A stretch of 64,000 bases of DNA from Litomosoides sigmodontis. Lineage: Eukaryota; Nematoda; Chromadorea; Rhabditida; Onchocercidae. Location: NCBI GenBank assembly GCA_963070105.1, contig OY718803.1, forward strand, positions 9,033,823-9,097,822. The letters are read 5' to 3'. The notes under the pieces were generated by a model. It was not told the DNA's origin. It worked only from the letters and a program-made list of their open reading frames with translations, and ran no database searches. Made by a program: the position numbers and the translations under genes. This document shows, piece after piece, positions 37,695 to 52,121 of the stretch (position 1 is the stretch's first letter; each line of letters begins with the position of its first letter).

Positions 37695-40439
37695 TTTCAT
37701 TTGTTATTTGAAACAGTTTATTCTGCGATAACGTTTTTACTGTTGAAACTTTCAAATGAAAAAATTTTCCCACCCTTTCATCGATTTCAGTTTCTTTTTT
37801 TCTCCCTAACACTTTTCTCATTGATTGAATGACCTTTGAGGATGCGTTTTTTGTTTCATGGCCATTCTTTCACTTTTCATGGACATTTCGATAATAGGGC
37901 TTCCTAACTAGTTGTACGAAATATGAACCGTTTTAAATCGCGAAATATTCCGCTAATTCTACCTTTGTTTTGCCATTTGATTCATCCGTAACAGTAAGTT
38001 AATTTTTATTTCTGTTTCTTCTTGACCTAATTGCTACGAATGACCTCTCTTTCATCTTTCAAATTAGCCCACATATACCTCAATATATCTATCTAGTCAC
38101 CCATATTTCATCACCTCTTCTCTTTTGTCACTGTTTGCATATTTTATTTTCATAGCTGCGTGGAACGATTCTTTTCATTTTGTTACTTTTTCATTTCCTT
38201 GTTCCTTTTATAAACAATAAAAGGAGGAAATTCACTAAAATTCAAACAGCCGAAATGGGAATTAGCTTTGTCTAGCTGTTATTTTTCCCTTCAAAAGCAA
38301 ACATTTGCTGATTTGAAATTGTTTTAATGGTAATTTATGTTAGGTGAAATTTAGAGGATGTAATTGATATGATGTCATTTTGAATTAGTTTTTTCACGGT
38401 CGAGAAAGAATTGAGACTATTTGTGGAAGAGTTTGAAATTATAGCATAGAATTTTTGTTCCTGAATTTCGTTTAGTGATTGTTCCTATTTGAAACCGGTT
38501 TAACTTCCATCTCTTCCTGAATTTCATCATCTCAATCACATGGCTGATAGATTGTGTGTATCGGTGATATTGATAAATGATAAGTGATGATTGATTGATT
38601 GATTTTCATTCAATTGTTTCGATTACATTTCGGACGAATTTTCACTGTGCTAAAAACCGGTGCTGTAGCACTTCCTATCATTGTATTATGATATTGTATA
38701 TGTAATGATTCATGAAACTTGATGAGAATTGTTCCCTTTCATCTCCTTTTATTTCATTTCTCCATCCGTTCCCATCATGCGCGCAAGCAATCATTTCTTC
38801 CTTTGTTTTTCTGTTAAATGCTTGTTTGTTTATTTTTTTTTATGTATCTGTTAGAAATGAATTACAGTCGTGCCGGATGTATTGTAGTGAATTGAGATGT
38901 GGAATGATGTGAAATGAACGGAATAGCTCTTATCGATACATTTTTTCCCCCATTTCAATTGCACAATTTGTGATCGGTTGTTGGTGATAATGATGATAAA
39001 AATAATGATAGCTGTAGCAGTAATGATGATGATGATGATAATGGATGACGGTGATGATGATGATGATTATACTGCTATTACACTCTCAACATTTTATCTC
39101 TTTTTTTCAATTATATTTGGTGCTTTTCAGTCATGTAAATATTAGTTATTGAATTACGAGTGAAATTAATTTTAATATCTAAACAATAGGTTGGATATGG
39201 TGAAATTTGGATGAGAGAAGAATTGGAAATTTAATAGTTTATTATTTTTGAAAAATTTTTTCAATTCTCATTGTCGCAATCGTTTAATAGTTTTTGCTTT
39301 AAAATGAGAATGGGAAATGGCAAATGGTGGTGACAAAGTTATAGTTAATGGTTGTATATGAAAAAATATTATTTGTATAGGTTTTCTCTTTTTTCTCTCT
39401 CACTCTCTCTCTCTTTCTCTTTTTTTTCGTTTCTAATCTTAAACTAACTATCTCGTCTGAGCATCATCACTATCAACTGGTAACTGTTGCATGATGGAAT
39501 GAAAGAATGATTGCTTTCCTTTTTTTCGTAAATAGCATCATCTGATAACGATATTTTCTTGAAGGCAACACCTTTGAGCAGTCATTCTTAAAACGCATGT
39601 TTCTTTTTCTCATTTCATTATTTACTTCCTTATTTTCATAAAACTTTACTCTAATAACTTTTTGCAACCAATAATGGTTTTCGATTTCTCAAACTAACTA
39701 AATAATTCATAATCTAGATATTACAACTGATTAGCTTAAAATTTAAATGTGAAGGAGAATTTTAACATTTCTGAGTTTTTTTTTTTCGTAGCACTTTTTT
39801 CACAGGTAGAATTACATGAAGGTAGGAATAAACATTTAAATGTTGCAAGTGTATTAGCAGAATTTGCTTAAGATAGGCGTAAAATGAAGGTGAGTTTTTA
39901 GGATGAAGTTGGAGAGAGGTTGATGAAGTGCTGCCTGAAGGTTAGATTTTTCAATTTAGCGCGCAAAGGTATGCATGTCTAGCATTTTCTCTGTTTCTAT
40001 CAAGTCTGAGCTGTTCTCAAGTGTCATCTTTAGTTTGTAAGATTCAGGAAAATCAATGAATATGAAATGATCGATTGAGATATAATTAATAGTTGTTGAA
40101 TAACATGTCTTACAGCAATTAGTAGATAAATCGTTGTTCAGGTGCGCTCAAGCAGAACATTCGACACAACAGATTATTCGCGTTATCAGTGCTTATCATA
40201 ATCACAATATTCATGATTGATTGATTAATGCACTTTTCAATTGGATTCAATGTGATTCGTTTCACTGCATCCTTGCAAATGTTTATGTGAAGATTTCATC
40301 GTATAATTTACGCCGATTCTCACAAATAATTTTTCAATAATTTTTTTCTCCTTTATTTCAGTAATGCTTATTGTATACATCTTCGTCATGGATCCTTTTT
40401 GCTAACGTTGGTGACGTTTTTGCAAAGAAAATCAGAATT

Positions 40440-43400
40440 ATGTCCGGTAAGCGTTCCGGTTTTTTTTTCGCTTTTTGTTGTTGTATATGCAAATTTATTC
40501 AAAAGTTTCTTTGAAGACTGATTGATTGATTGATTGCTAAACTAAAATTTGTATGAGTGTTGTGAAGTTAATGAAAAAGTTCATATATAAGTGTGGAAAA
40601 TTGCGTGATATTTGGTATGGTAGTAAATGATAATATGCAGTGTTTTGCACAATAGAAACTTTCCACTTCACCCATTGATTATGTCTTCATTGTTCAACAA
40701 TTTAATAGTGTGATTTTTATTGCTTATCGAATTGCTTAAATATTTCCACTATTGCATTCCTTACTTCTGCAACTTTACAGCTATACGCTGCAATAGCTAG
40801 CATTTCAATGAGTTCGTACTGGCTGTTGCCTTAGCATATTTTTAATAGTGTATGATGCTGATTGAAACTGTCTTCCTACTTAAATTTCGTCCTCAATTAA
40901 TTTTTTGATTTTTAGCAAGAGATTTTTTTGTCAAATATTTAGAAGATTGGAGTAATAATGTGATTGATTAGGAAGAAATTTTTCCTCTATTTTCTTTCTT
41001 ATTTAATTCTGTGTAGAGAGAGTGAGGGGAAAACGGTGATATATTGTGACAAATATCCTTTGGAATCTTCATTAATTTTGGAAGAATCATTAAAAATGAA
41101 AAGCAACAAAGAGAAATGGAAAAGAGTGTCGTTTTTTGTTCCTTCAATGGAGAAGTTGCTGATGTAAAATTTCCAGAAGCCGTGTCGAAGTTGAAATACT
41201 CGCGGTTTCGTCACGTATACTCTAAAAGTGTAAGGCGTAGTGAGTGGTATGATACGGGGCCGGGACACGGGTTAGCGGTAGCGGCAAATCCAAAGATGAT
41301 TGCATTGGCTGTCGATGTTCCTGCTGGTGGTGTTGTTGAAATTGCTAAACTATGTCGTATGGGTCGAGGACGAATGGAGTTGGGCAAAATAAAGGATCAT
41401 GAAGTGTGTTTCAATTTAGAATTTCCTCTGTTTTATAATTTGAAGTGCTGCACTATTGCCGGATAATTTAATTGGTCTTTTTTACTGAGATTCTCTTATC
41501 TACTTCAATAACGTTATTTTCACCACATGCATTCCAGTAATCTTTTTAAAATAGAATTTGAATTGTTTACTTATTTCTAAGAGAAGTGAAGATCCAAATT
41601 TTCTATTCATGCTTCTCTAGTTCTAGCAACGATTAATTACAGGGTGCTGTATGTGACGTAAAATGGAACCCTTTCAATGATAATGTTTTAGCTACCGGAT
41701 CTCACGATGCCACAGTTCGAATATGGCATATCGATGATATGCTTAGAATTCGGTTATAGTTTTTGCGTAAAAGAAATTTAAAACAAAAAACAAAAATTTT
41801 TATGATTCGTTTCTCCCCGATATAAACTTATCATTTGAGCGAAGGAATTATTACAGGACTTATCCAATTATTACAAATTAAAAATGGCTTATTAATTTAA
41901 CCGACTGTTGCAAATTTGCTACAAAAATATCCTGATCCCCTTATAAATATGATAACAAGTTGGGCTGTTTGAAGAAGATGAAATTTCCTTTTTTGATTAT
42001 CAGAATGGGAATAATTTTTGTCAAATTTTAGCTGTTTGCGAATATCCAGAGTACATTCCCGACGCGTTCACATAATTGAGTGGCATACAACGGTTGATAA
42101 TGCTGTCTTTTCGGCCTCATTAGATGGTCAAATTGTCCTATGGAATATTGAAACAGATAACATTGTATATAAAATTGAAGAATGCAATGCCATTTCAATG
42201 AGCCTAAGGTTATTTTTTTTAGGATTAATATTTATGCAAGACAAGAAAGAGCACAGGTCATGTAATTATGACAATTCTCTCAGTAAGGTTCTCAATGCAC
42301 GGTTGAGGAGTGTTATGCTTTGTTATCATTTTGTGTGTCAGACACTCTTGTAATAAAATGTTTTCACTCTAACTTGAGACCTAAAAATAGGACAACAGTA
42401 AAGTTCTCCCAGAAAGTGAATACTTGCACACTTCTATAGCTTTCAGAATTTCTTAGAAGTTTTGAAATGCTGTAGACCTGAAATTATGGTGATGAAACTG
42501 AGCACTTGGAAAACAGTTAAAATGAAAGAGTGCAATTTCAGTTACAACTGTTCTGAATTTGTGGTAACGACTAAAGCGCGTGAATTATCAATTTACGATG
42601 CACGTACGGGTGAAAAACGTTGTAGTACACAGCTCGTTCACGATGGTACTATGCCTTCACGAGTTCTATTCTATGGAAAGCCTGAGCCTGATAATAGCGA
42701 ACGTCTTATAACCACTGGTAGTTCACGGAGTACTCGACGACAGTTAGCTCTCTACAGTTCTCGGCCTTTAGATGCACCGTTGGCTGTTGTGGATATCGAT
42801 GGCGGATCTGGTTTTCTCATGCCTATAGTTGATAATGATCTCAATTTATTGTACATTGCTGGAAAGGTACATGCAAAGTTCGATTTTCTACTAGCTATAG
42901 ACTGCTTTTTCTGTTACATTTTATTGAAGTTTTTAATTTACAGATTTGGACATGTGGTTGTTCTAATGTTCTAATTTTTTAGGGTGACGCCAATATTCGG
43001 TTTTATGAATTATTAAAAGAAGCACCATTTATATCTTATTTGAATGAATCCTCCGGCTCTAAAGCACACACAGCAATATGCCTACTTCCCAAACGTGGTC
43101 TCAACGTGCTGCAGTGTGAAATTATGAGGATATTTCGAGTAGATGCTGAACAGCTGGTTATCGAGCCGTTGTCATTTTTCGTTCCGAGAAGAGTAAGTTT
43201 TGAGTCGGGAAACGATTAGTTGAACATTGTGGTGTAAAATTCGATGATCAAATGGATTTGTTCTTGAACTAACTTTTGCTTTATTACTTCTTTATGCACT
43301 TTTTTTCTAATTTTGGCTGTTTATAAACTTATAAAGAAACCGATTTTAAAATACTTAAGCACTAAATAATGTTGGATATAAAGAGATAATAGAGTGTCAA

Positions 43401-46400
43401 CAAAATGTTTGTTTTTTTATTTACTTGCTGAGAGGAACAGCTTTTCTTTTGCTGGTCAGCCTCTAATTTTCTTGATTTTTCCTTTGAGTTCGAATTACAA
43501 AAATCGTAATCTAAGACATCTGTGATTTTGAACTCTATCACAGTGTTGCTCGTTTGCTTTTTGTGAGTATATTACTCAATGTACTCACACCGTGAATAGA
43601 TATTGAAGTTTAATGTTATGTTTGAAAAATAGTTGACCTTACGGTTGGTGTGATTGTAGCTTTCTTAACTGTCACAAATTTATCTCAAATGGCACTGAAG
43701 ATTTGTATTGACGCGGATTTGAAAAGGACATCATTGTGTTTTGACGGAGTGGTTTTGTAGGCTGACGGATTCCAATCTGACCTATACCCAGCAACGCGGT
43801 CTCCAACCCCATCGTTGTCGTTTCGTGAATGGTTGGCTGGTTTAAATCGTGAACCGATCATGTTGGAGCTAAAGGATTGCCTGCTGAACTGCACGAACAA
43901 GCCAGTAACATTCGCTAGGGAGAGCAATCGAACCAAACTAATAATTGCTGATGTTAACAATGATCGTAAATTTCGGTTTTTATCGCAGGTATTACGGTTC
44001 GATATTAGTGGTAGCAAACAGTGCAGTCCGAATTTTAAGTACCCTGAGCATTAAATCCCTAGGACTCACTCCAATATTTCGAAAATTCTAATAGAACCAG
44101 GCATGGAGTTTTAGCTAATCTTGAGGCATGCAATTTAATTGTCTGCTTGCAAAAAAAAAATGTCTGTCGGATTGCAGCAACAGACATAGAAAATGATCCA
44201 ATTGAATAGCATTTTATTTCTTATTTCATTGAATTTGTTGGAATTGTAAGAAACTAGGAGGAATGTTCTCAATTGCCTGTTTTTTTTATTGTTGAAATTG
44301 CTTTAAATTCAGCACCTTTAATCAACTTATTTCCTTGTGCGAACTTCTGAGCATTCCTGATTTGACCATATTTTGAAATGAACATTGTATCATATCTAGT
44401 AATCCTCTACCTGATGATCGTGCTTGTGGTAGGTTGATGATTACGATTAGGAATGCTTAACTAATGGTGATTTTTATTTTCTAAAAGAAAAGCTGAAGTA
44501 AATTATTTCGAGAACTTAGAGTAAGATTTCAATTTTTACGAACTTGAAAACTTTTGCTACATAATCTTATTTTTTTCTTTTACACTCACTCGTTCTTGTT
44601 ATTAGGTGACAAAACCCGATTATCGTGAAATAACGGATCGTGAAGATCGTGAAGAGCTGTTAAAGATTAAAAGGATTCGGGCGAAGTTGGCCGCTGAATC
44701 AGCAAAAGAAAACCACCAGGAACAGCACACGAATGAGTATGTTATTGTTTTTGCTACACATTTTGTTCTTTTGACTTTACCCTTTACCGCTCCGCATGAT
44801 GTTTGTGTGGAGTTTGCTGCTTTATTAGAGTATGCCTAATCGGCATTTTTGTCCTTGGAAACTAAATTCTTTTCTTGAAATTTTAATGTCACTTTTGGTT
44901 TTGTTCTACAGGGCGGTATGATTGGAGTCTGTTAGAATTCAATTTTTCTCTTTGATTTTTTAAAGGAAAGTGGACGAAACAAATGATATACAAATCGGTG
45001 ATGAGAATAACGAGAATGGAAATACGCTTATGTCACTTTCATCTCCACTCAGCGAAAAAAATGTTCCAACTGCTGTTGCTGTTACTAATATACTAAATAA
45101 TAAAAATTCGTCATCCACTCCATTGATTATCGACCGAAGTGCATCATTGCTTTCAATCAGTTAGTTAGATTGTACTAATCCAACATAACGGCATCGAACT
45201 TGTGTGTTTTTAGTGTCAATAAGCGTTAGATTTAGTCGGCTTTCATTTGCTGTCAAAATGTTAGCTTTTACTATTTGTTGTTAACATTTTCATTTCTTAG
45301 TTAAATTTCTAACGCGGGAAATGTTTAGCTTCACAACGTAGTATTTTCTTATTTTGGTAGACAGATTGAAGAGCTTAAAAATTCCTCTTTTAGAATCTGG
45401 TAGTGATGTCGCCGTAAAGACCAGTTCAGCACCAAGTGTTTCTCTAGAAAGCACATTTACTAGTCGATTTGGTGGATCATTAACAAAACAGACAGAGCAA
45501 CAGGAATTATCGATGGTGCAAAAATTGAATAATGGAAGTGATAAATTGGAAGAAGCAAGTCAGAGCGAGGATAATAAGAGGTATGTGCAGGATTCTTTCA
45601 AATGCTTCTTCCCACTTCGTTTCGATTTAGATTATGAAATTTGCATAGCTTGTGTATCAGTTATCGTCTTACTTATAAATCGAGCGAGCCACCGTAATTG
45701 TTTGAAGATTGCTAATAGCATGAACAGTGGCTTAAGTGTTATGACATTATTAATACGAGGATCCTTATCCCGTTGTTTTCGACAGCAGGAAGCCATTGCT
45801 AGCTTAGGTCAATCTAACCTTATTGATTATTGCAGCAATCGTAGCTGCTTTTCGGAAGAAGCAGTAGTGAATATTTTGAGAGAAATGGAACGTGAATTTT
45901 CGAAATGTCGAAGTAGATGCGAACAGCTGGAAAAAATTGTTCATTTGCAACAGGTTAAAATTAAAGTGTCTGTGAATTATTACATAGATTTTACAAATCC
46001 AGTGTTTTAGTAATTCTTTTGAGCGTTATCATCATTATTAGAGAAATTGTTGAATGATAACGACTGTGAATGTGCATGTTTGTCGTAGAAGATGAAGGAA
46101 AGAGACAATACGTTGTTTAACCTTGATATGAAATTTCTGCCTAAAACTCACCAACAAAGATGCATTGATTTCTGATAATGCATCGTGCTCTGTCAGAATT
46201 TTTAAGTGATAGCTGTGGAAACAGATTCTGACGTATTTTGGCGTATTCTTTTTATGTTGCATTACATTGTTTATTTGAAATCCGTATATGCTTTAATTTA
46301 CTTCCATTTTCAAACTTTGTTTCAGGTTCTACCTATCTCTTTTTCGTCGTTATTTGTTTAATTTTGAGGTTTTAAGCAAAATTTTGATCAGTGTATGGTT

Positions 46401-46607
46401 TCGTGGAAAAGCAATCTGTCCGAATAATCAAATTTTCTTGGCGATTTTGTTAAGTATTGATTAGCTCAACAGTATTTTTTTCTTTTTTTTCAGCAAGATA
46501 TAGAGAGTTTGCGGTATGAAATCCATTGGAAGGATAGTCGGATCGATTTCCTGCAGGCTCAGTTGCAGAAACTGGACGTAGCCCACAACACCTCTCGGTC
46601 TTCCTGA
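40440..46607 (+). CDS. cor-1: Coronin, actin-binding WD40 protein, complete, 12 exons, 686 aa
   Basis: Binds F-actin and Arp2/3 at the cell cortex. Exons: 40440-40446, 41177-41403, 41643-41752, 42032-42208, 42542-42866, 42983-43192, 43761-43988, 44606-44736, 44966-45159, 45361-45580, 45836-45953, 46494-46607; 2,061 nt, all phases agree. The 7-nt first exon (ATGTCCG before GTAAGC) joins to give MSEAVSKLKYSRFRHVYS, matching the short basic start and KFRHV signature of coronins; an unspliced ATG at 41116 would add a non-homologous extension. The WD40 beta-propeller spans about 12-390: WNPFNDNVLATGSHDATVRI (about 85-104), SLDGQIVLW (about 143-151), and the conserved GKGDANIRFYE join at 281-290. 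The coronin C-terminal extension follows (LYPATRSPTPSLSFREWLAG, about 360-379), then a Ser/Asn-rich unique region (430-610) and a leucine-heptad coiled coil (about 615-680) for trimerisation. Stop TGA 46605-46607. Confidence 0.92.
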
Positions 46608-46808
46608 TGAGATTATTCAAGCTCACCTTTGCCACATATGATGGTAGTTTGTAATCTGTTCCTATGCTTCAACTTTAGAAAATCCCATATTTAAAGCTTA
46701 AATTAAATGTAAAAAATATTCGAAAAATATGTTCTCTTGTATGCTGCATTGTTTTTTCATCTCAAATGTTCATATAAATTGTTACTGTATTTGGTGCACA
46801 CATGAATT

Positions 46809-46833
46809 ATATATATATATATATATATATATA
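46809..46833. repeat. (AT)n microsatellite
   Basis: About 12 AT dinucleotides, 200 nt after the cor-1 stop. Confidence 0.95.
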
Positions 46834-49581
46834 CAGAGTTTTTAAATGCTAGTTTCTAGTAATGCTAATTCTTATAGTATGCTTGATTGTTCAGTCTTAT
46901 TGATATGATAGGTTATGTCCAGCGAGTATGAGAAAGTATGAAGTTAGAGGAAATCCATTGAGCAGTTGAGATGCAAATTTTGTGTATATCACCTTTTCCA
47001 ATCATTTAAATTTCTCTTCTCTGCTAATGATGGATGAAAAGAGTGGGATGGTGACATGATTCATACATGTTCTAAAAAACTTTATAAATTGGCAATTCTG
47101 AAGAGAAAATGACGCTTAATAAATTTTCGGATTTAAAGATTGCAATGATAGCAGAACTAAGTTGTTTTTGAATTAAACTTATGCAATTCGATTTAGGAAA
47201 AAATTCCTTCGGTATTGCAGTTTGTGTCTCAAGAAGTTTTTTTTTTACTTAAAACTGCTTTTAAAATGAGTATACGCGCATTTTCGTTTGATTTTACGAA
47301 AATTACAACAAACGTGAAAGTTCCTAAAAAATTATGAAATTCCTGTGCCAAAACGGGCACAACATTTTTTAGGCAATAAGTGAGACATGTAATTTAGGAA
47401 AAAAAAAGCGAAAAAATTTAATAAACGCTTCAAGTAATACTTGTTCGTCTATTTCGAGAAAATAAAAGGTGACGTTAATCTGATGTTCTTTAAAAACACA
47501 ATACTCTATGCTACTGCACCGTAAAATAGAGTGGGATTTTTTTGTAAGTACTTAAGTAGAGTCTAATTTTAATTTGATGCTATAGCCTGAGCGATTTGGA
47601 ATGGATTTTTCTTTTGTTAACACAAAAGAGTAACAAATATTAGAAAAGAGATGAATAAACTGTGGAAAATTTCACTGCGAACTTTTCATAATGAATCATA
47701 CAATGAATTCAAAAAGAAATTTTAGTGAAAGCGATGATGATAAGTTACGTTGTTAAAAGTGTATTATTAATAATTTGCTTTTAAAGAAGAATATTAATGA
47801 AGAGGGAGATGTTTGATCAAGTATACTTTTCTCTCTCTCTCTCTCTCTCTGTCCCTCTTAATGCTATTATATTTGTTGGTTAATAGACTGCATTTCTTAG
47901 CATTCTTCAGGTGGTGACATATTGATGAGTACGTAAGAACTATTATTGATTGAATTCTTGTGTTCATCGATTACTCTAATCTACCGATTGGGAATTTGAA
48001 TGAAATGCCTCATTGAGGTAATTTTGCTGTTCAACTGGTTTGATATGTGCTAAAGAAATCATCAATTAAAATGTAATTAATCATTTTTGCTATTAGCTAA
48101 ACACTCATTTTCCTGCTTTTCTCATCCTCTCCCTCTCCCCTTTTCTCTCTCGCTCTCTCTTTCAAGTATTGTTTATTATCAAAATTTAATTAAATGCATT
48201 GTAAATATGAAGAACATGTACTTTCATGAGATTTACACAGCAAAGAGTTACTGATAACTTTATGAGAAATTATGGATCTGTTGACAAGCGAGATCGTTTA
48301 ACAGATAATTGTCCATCTTTTCAATCCCTGGGCAAATTTTACCTGTGGAATATCAAAATTTACATTTTTCTGAAATTTAAACTTGCTACTACTATTATTC
48401 TTTTAATGAATTTTCTATTTCCTCTTATGGTAAATCCATTCCTAAAGTACCATTTTTTTTTTTAAATCGTTTAAAAATTTTGTCAAATTTTTGCCTCAAT
48501 AGGATTGCGACAGTGTTTTCCATAACTTCTCGGAAAACCTAATAAGAAATGCATAAAGTGAGATTCTAGGATTTCAGAGAAACAATCAACTAGAAATGAT
48601 GGACTGGTCACTGGCCACTTTGTAAACACTCTCCCTACAAATTATCCACTAATCTGATGGCGTTATTGTTCAGCTTGTTTGCTACAATTAATTAGCTAAG
48701 TCTAATGACCGATCGACCCGTAATGTCCGAATAGTAGTAGTAGTAGTAGTAGTAAACATTTCTAACACAAACGATGACCAATAATACATAGCACGAAGCT
48801 TTACAAAGGTAGGCAGCACGTTAGGAAGGAGGAGAGGATGGACGCTTCGGTAGGAAAGGATTTTTGTCTCGGCACTCTCACCTACAATCATACTATTTCT
48901 TCACAACTACCTTAGGCTAACAACCTCTTGCTAGAACCCGCTCTCATCCATACACCGTCTCTCCCTTTCTTTCCCTCATCCCTCCCTCTCTCCCTCTCTC
49001 TGTACATGTGTATATGTGTCATTATATTGAATGCTCATTTTCGACCAAGGATCATTAAATTTATAATTCACCTTTTCGCTTCGTTGTCCCTCTACAATTT
49101 GTCCCTCTCGTTTTTTCTTCTCACTTCCTCCCTCTCTCTCTCCCACTCTCTCTCTTTCCCTTTTCCTCCATCAATCCCTTTCTTTCTCGTAATTCGTGAT
49201 TTTTTGTTTTTTTCAATGTTGTTTTTGTTCACTTTTCTTTCCTGTACGATAAATTAATGTTGAATTATTGAAGTGCAAGGAAAAAATTGAAATTGAGCAC
49301 TTCCTCGATCGATCGATCAATTCTCATTTTATCATCAAATAATCACTTCATAAATTATCTTTTAAGTTTTATTTTTATCTCTCTAATAAATTTTCAAATT
49401 GTCACTTTTATATCTATCATGTCATCCAGGATATTATTTGTGTTTGGAAATTTTTTTTATTGAATTTAATTAGAATACACCTATTGCTCTATCGTGCGAT
49501 CACTGTTGATGTTATCAAAGTAAAAAAAAAACTTGAACAATTTCATTGAACCTGAAAATAATAGAAATAGGAACAGTAATG

Positions 49582-49586
<5 letters not shown>

Positions 49587-49622
<36 letters not shown>
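49587..49622. repeat. (CT)n microsatellite
   Basis: About 17 uninterrupted CT dinucleotides. Confidence 0.95.
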
Positions 49623-49624
<2 letters not shown>

Positions 49625-50864
49625 GTGACTTCTTCCTCTGTGCCTAAAAAGTCCATTTGAAGAGGATGAAAAAAAAAGGAGAGGAGAGGAAAAGAAATGA
49701 CAAAAGTAAGTGGTTTGCTGCTGCTGCTGTTGCTCTCCTCATTTGCATGTCACAGCACTTCGTGACCATTAAAAAATTCCCATTGTCCGAAAATCATCAA
49801 TGACCCTTTCCTTTCTTCCTTCCTACAGCTACAACAATCAACCATCTTGCCTGCTGCCCTCTTTACTACAAACAAAAAAAAAAAAACACGCACACACAAA
49901 AGAGAGATCGACAAAACGCATACATCGCTTATTGTTCAAAAAAAAAATAAAAAAAATTGAATTCAATTTTGCTTTGTTGTTTGCTTTGTTTGTTTTTTGT
50001 TATTACTAAATTATAGTTTGTCATTCCTCGCATTTATCTATAATTTTTTTTTTTGCTAATTTATGAAATTATTTGTAAAAAAAAAGTCTCTTTTTTTTCC
50101 TACTTGTTACCACCAGTCTCTTCAAAATTATTGATTTTTATGGTGAATTTGTTTTCCCTTAAATTTATTCCCAACTTTCAACATTTAAGAAAAAATTTTT
50201 GATAAAATTTTTGTCACTTTTTTATAACATTCTGCAATTTTATTACTATCAGATATATTGCACAGGCAACATTGTAGAAATTCAAAAAAGAAATTTAAAA
50301 AGTTTTTTTTTTATTATATATAATATTTGCTTCTGTGATAACTTAACATCAAGTAATACGCTTAAATTTTTTTTTCATTTAGTCCCGTGCTTCACGTATA
50401 CGATCGTCTGATTATTGCATGAATATCTGCTTTCGATTAGCTTTTCCTGTGTGAGCAATTAGAGGTAACAACAAATGACATACTTTATTTTCATTCATTT
50501 TTGAAATTCACATCACCTTATCCATTGAACACTTTGATTTGATTGCATAAGGTAAAGTACAAAAATAGCGAATTGCATAAGAGAAGTAAGTGAAAGGTAT
50601 GATTGAAATGCGACGCTAATAATTAGAATGTTTGAGATTTGTTTCATAATTTATTTCAGTTGTTGTTGATTGATGTAAGAAATAAAATTTTATGACAAAA
50701 TGAATAAATAAATTTTAGCGAAAGCAAATTGGCACCCAATTTGATGACCAGCTTGATTGTTGAAGTGTTGATCGATGATGATAGCGTGAATTGATAACGG
50801 TTGATTGTTAGCGTGATGATAGATGAGGATTGTGATAGCGTGATAACGATGATATCATTTTGCA

Positions 50865-50942
50865 GGAATGATGACAGTCGTAGAGTGATAGTAATGGGTG
50901 ATAGCGATAATTATCTTACACTTTATAATTGAAATGGATAAT
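50865..50942 (+). CDS. Candidate exon in the long-intron region
   Basis: The acceptor CATTTTGCAG opens a phase-2 frame (NDDSRRVIVMGDSDNYL) to a TGA; a GTGATA after GTAATGG could be a phase-1 donor. The surrounding DNA is rich in GATGAT-type repeats, so coding-like composition may be accidental. Confidence 0.15.
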
Positions 50943-52121
50943 TTATAGAATTTTATGAATAACAACTGATTGAAGATGATAACCGCCACTAGTAGTACCC
51001 ATTGAATGAATGAATAAATTGAAATTCAAAACAAAGAAAAAAAAGAAAACGAGAAGAAAGTAACAAAATTTTTTTAGCTTCTAAAAACTCAATGATAAAT
51101 TTATTCATTTTTTTAAAAAAAAAAAAGAGAGTTATTTTAACTGTCTTTTTCTTTAGCAAATGAGAAGTTGTCCGGGAAAATTTTGAGCAAAAAACAAGGA
51201 CTGTTGAAATGAGAAAGAGAAAAGGAAAAAGCGAAGAAAGATATTTTGGCAGATAACTTACAAAACTTTCACAGCAAACAGTTCTTCTTTTGAAACTTCA
51301 AATATTACTTTTTTTTTCGAAATTTCTTTCTCTGAAATATTTTCTCACTAATTTTGCAAATACTTTATTAACTAATAACTTTTTGCTTAACTTTCGCACT
51401 ATTCTATAATTGAATGAAAAATTTCTCACTTCATGGAAAATTTTTGAAATATTTAAAAATTTCTTCACTTATGAACGAAGTTATTTCCTCTTTACATCAT
51501 TTTCTTTGTAACAGAGAAAAAAAAAGTGGTAGTTTGCACAATGCGTAATGTTTTTTTTTTCCTTAATCACTGATCATTGGTGGCGATGAATTTTGCTGGC
51601 ATTTAATTTCTTTTTTTTTCGAATTGATAAATTCAATCGTTGTATGTTTCATGCATTCAATGCTAGCAATCATTTATGCCACTAGCTGAGAGAGATTTTT
51701 AAAGTGTAAACAACAAAATGGTAGATGTATATTAGCATGCTTGCTGAAATTGAATATCATTACAACGTCTCTCTCACGTACGACATCACAAGTGTTCGAT
51801 TATAGCACTTCATGTGTACGAACGATTCATCATCTGAGAGTATTTTTAGCTCTTTGCTAGAGCTAGCAAATAGCTTAGTAAAGTTGAAATTTCAAATTTA
51901 CATAATTGAATTTTTGAAACTTATCCAAATGCAACAACTATCTTAACATTTCCTTCATAATTTAGTGCTACTAAATCGAAGAGTTTTTTTTTTCGTCTTT
52001 TTTAGACTCTTCCAATTGAGAATATCTAATATGTAAATGTAAATGTAAATGTAAATTGTAAATGTCGCTGTTAAGATAAAGATCAGGCGTGTAGAGCGTA
52101 AATTTGAAGGTAATTTTCAAG

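Larger units (their letters stand above)
35243..40439. other. Region between the secreted-protein candidate and cor-1
   Basis: Mostly AT-rich with GA (35731-35766) and CT (about 39396-39420) tracts, ATG/GATGAT repeats near 39017-39066, and the items listed separately (tetramer repeat, CA array, candidate exons at 36.5 and 37.2-37.7 kb). The right end holds the cor-1 promoter and 5' leader; TTATTTCAG at 40354-40362 could be its leader acceptor. Confidence 0.35.
46608..50864. other. Downstream of cor-1: AT-rich, no firm gene
   Basis: Contains the cor-1 3' region, an (AT)n tract at 46809-46833, CT tracts at 47831-47850 and 49587-49622, a relatively GC-rich block at 48600-48960 (with an AGT triplet repeat at 48733-48752) that could be a promoter or noncoding exon, and a CT-rich stretch at 48955-49180. 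No supported coding exon. Confidence 0.35.

Noticed and set aside
41116..41176. ATG at 41116 as the coronin start
   Set aside because: Its 20 extra residues do not resemble coronin, and a TTTCCAG acceptor at 41171-41176 in phase with the upstream 7-nt exon gives a conventional N-terminus.
48928..49257. Plus-strand ORF of 109 codons rich in Ser/Leu/Phe
   Set aside because: Driven by CT-rich simple sequence.
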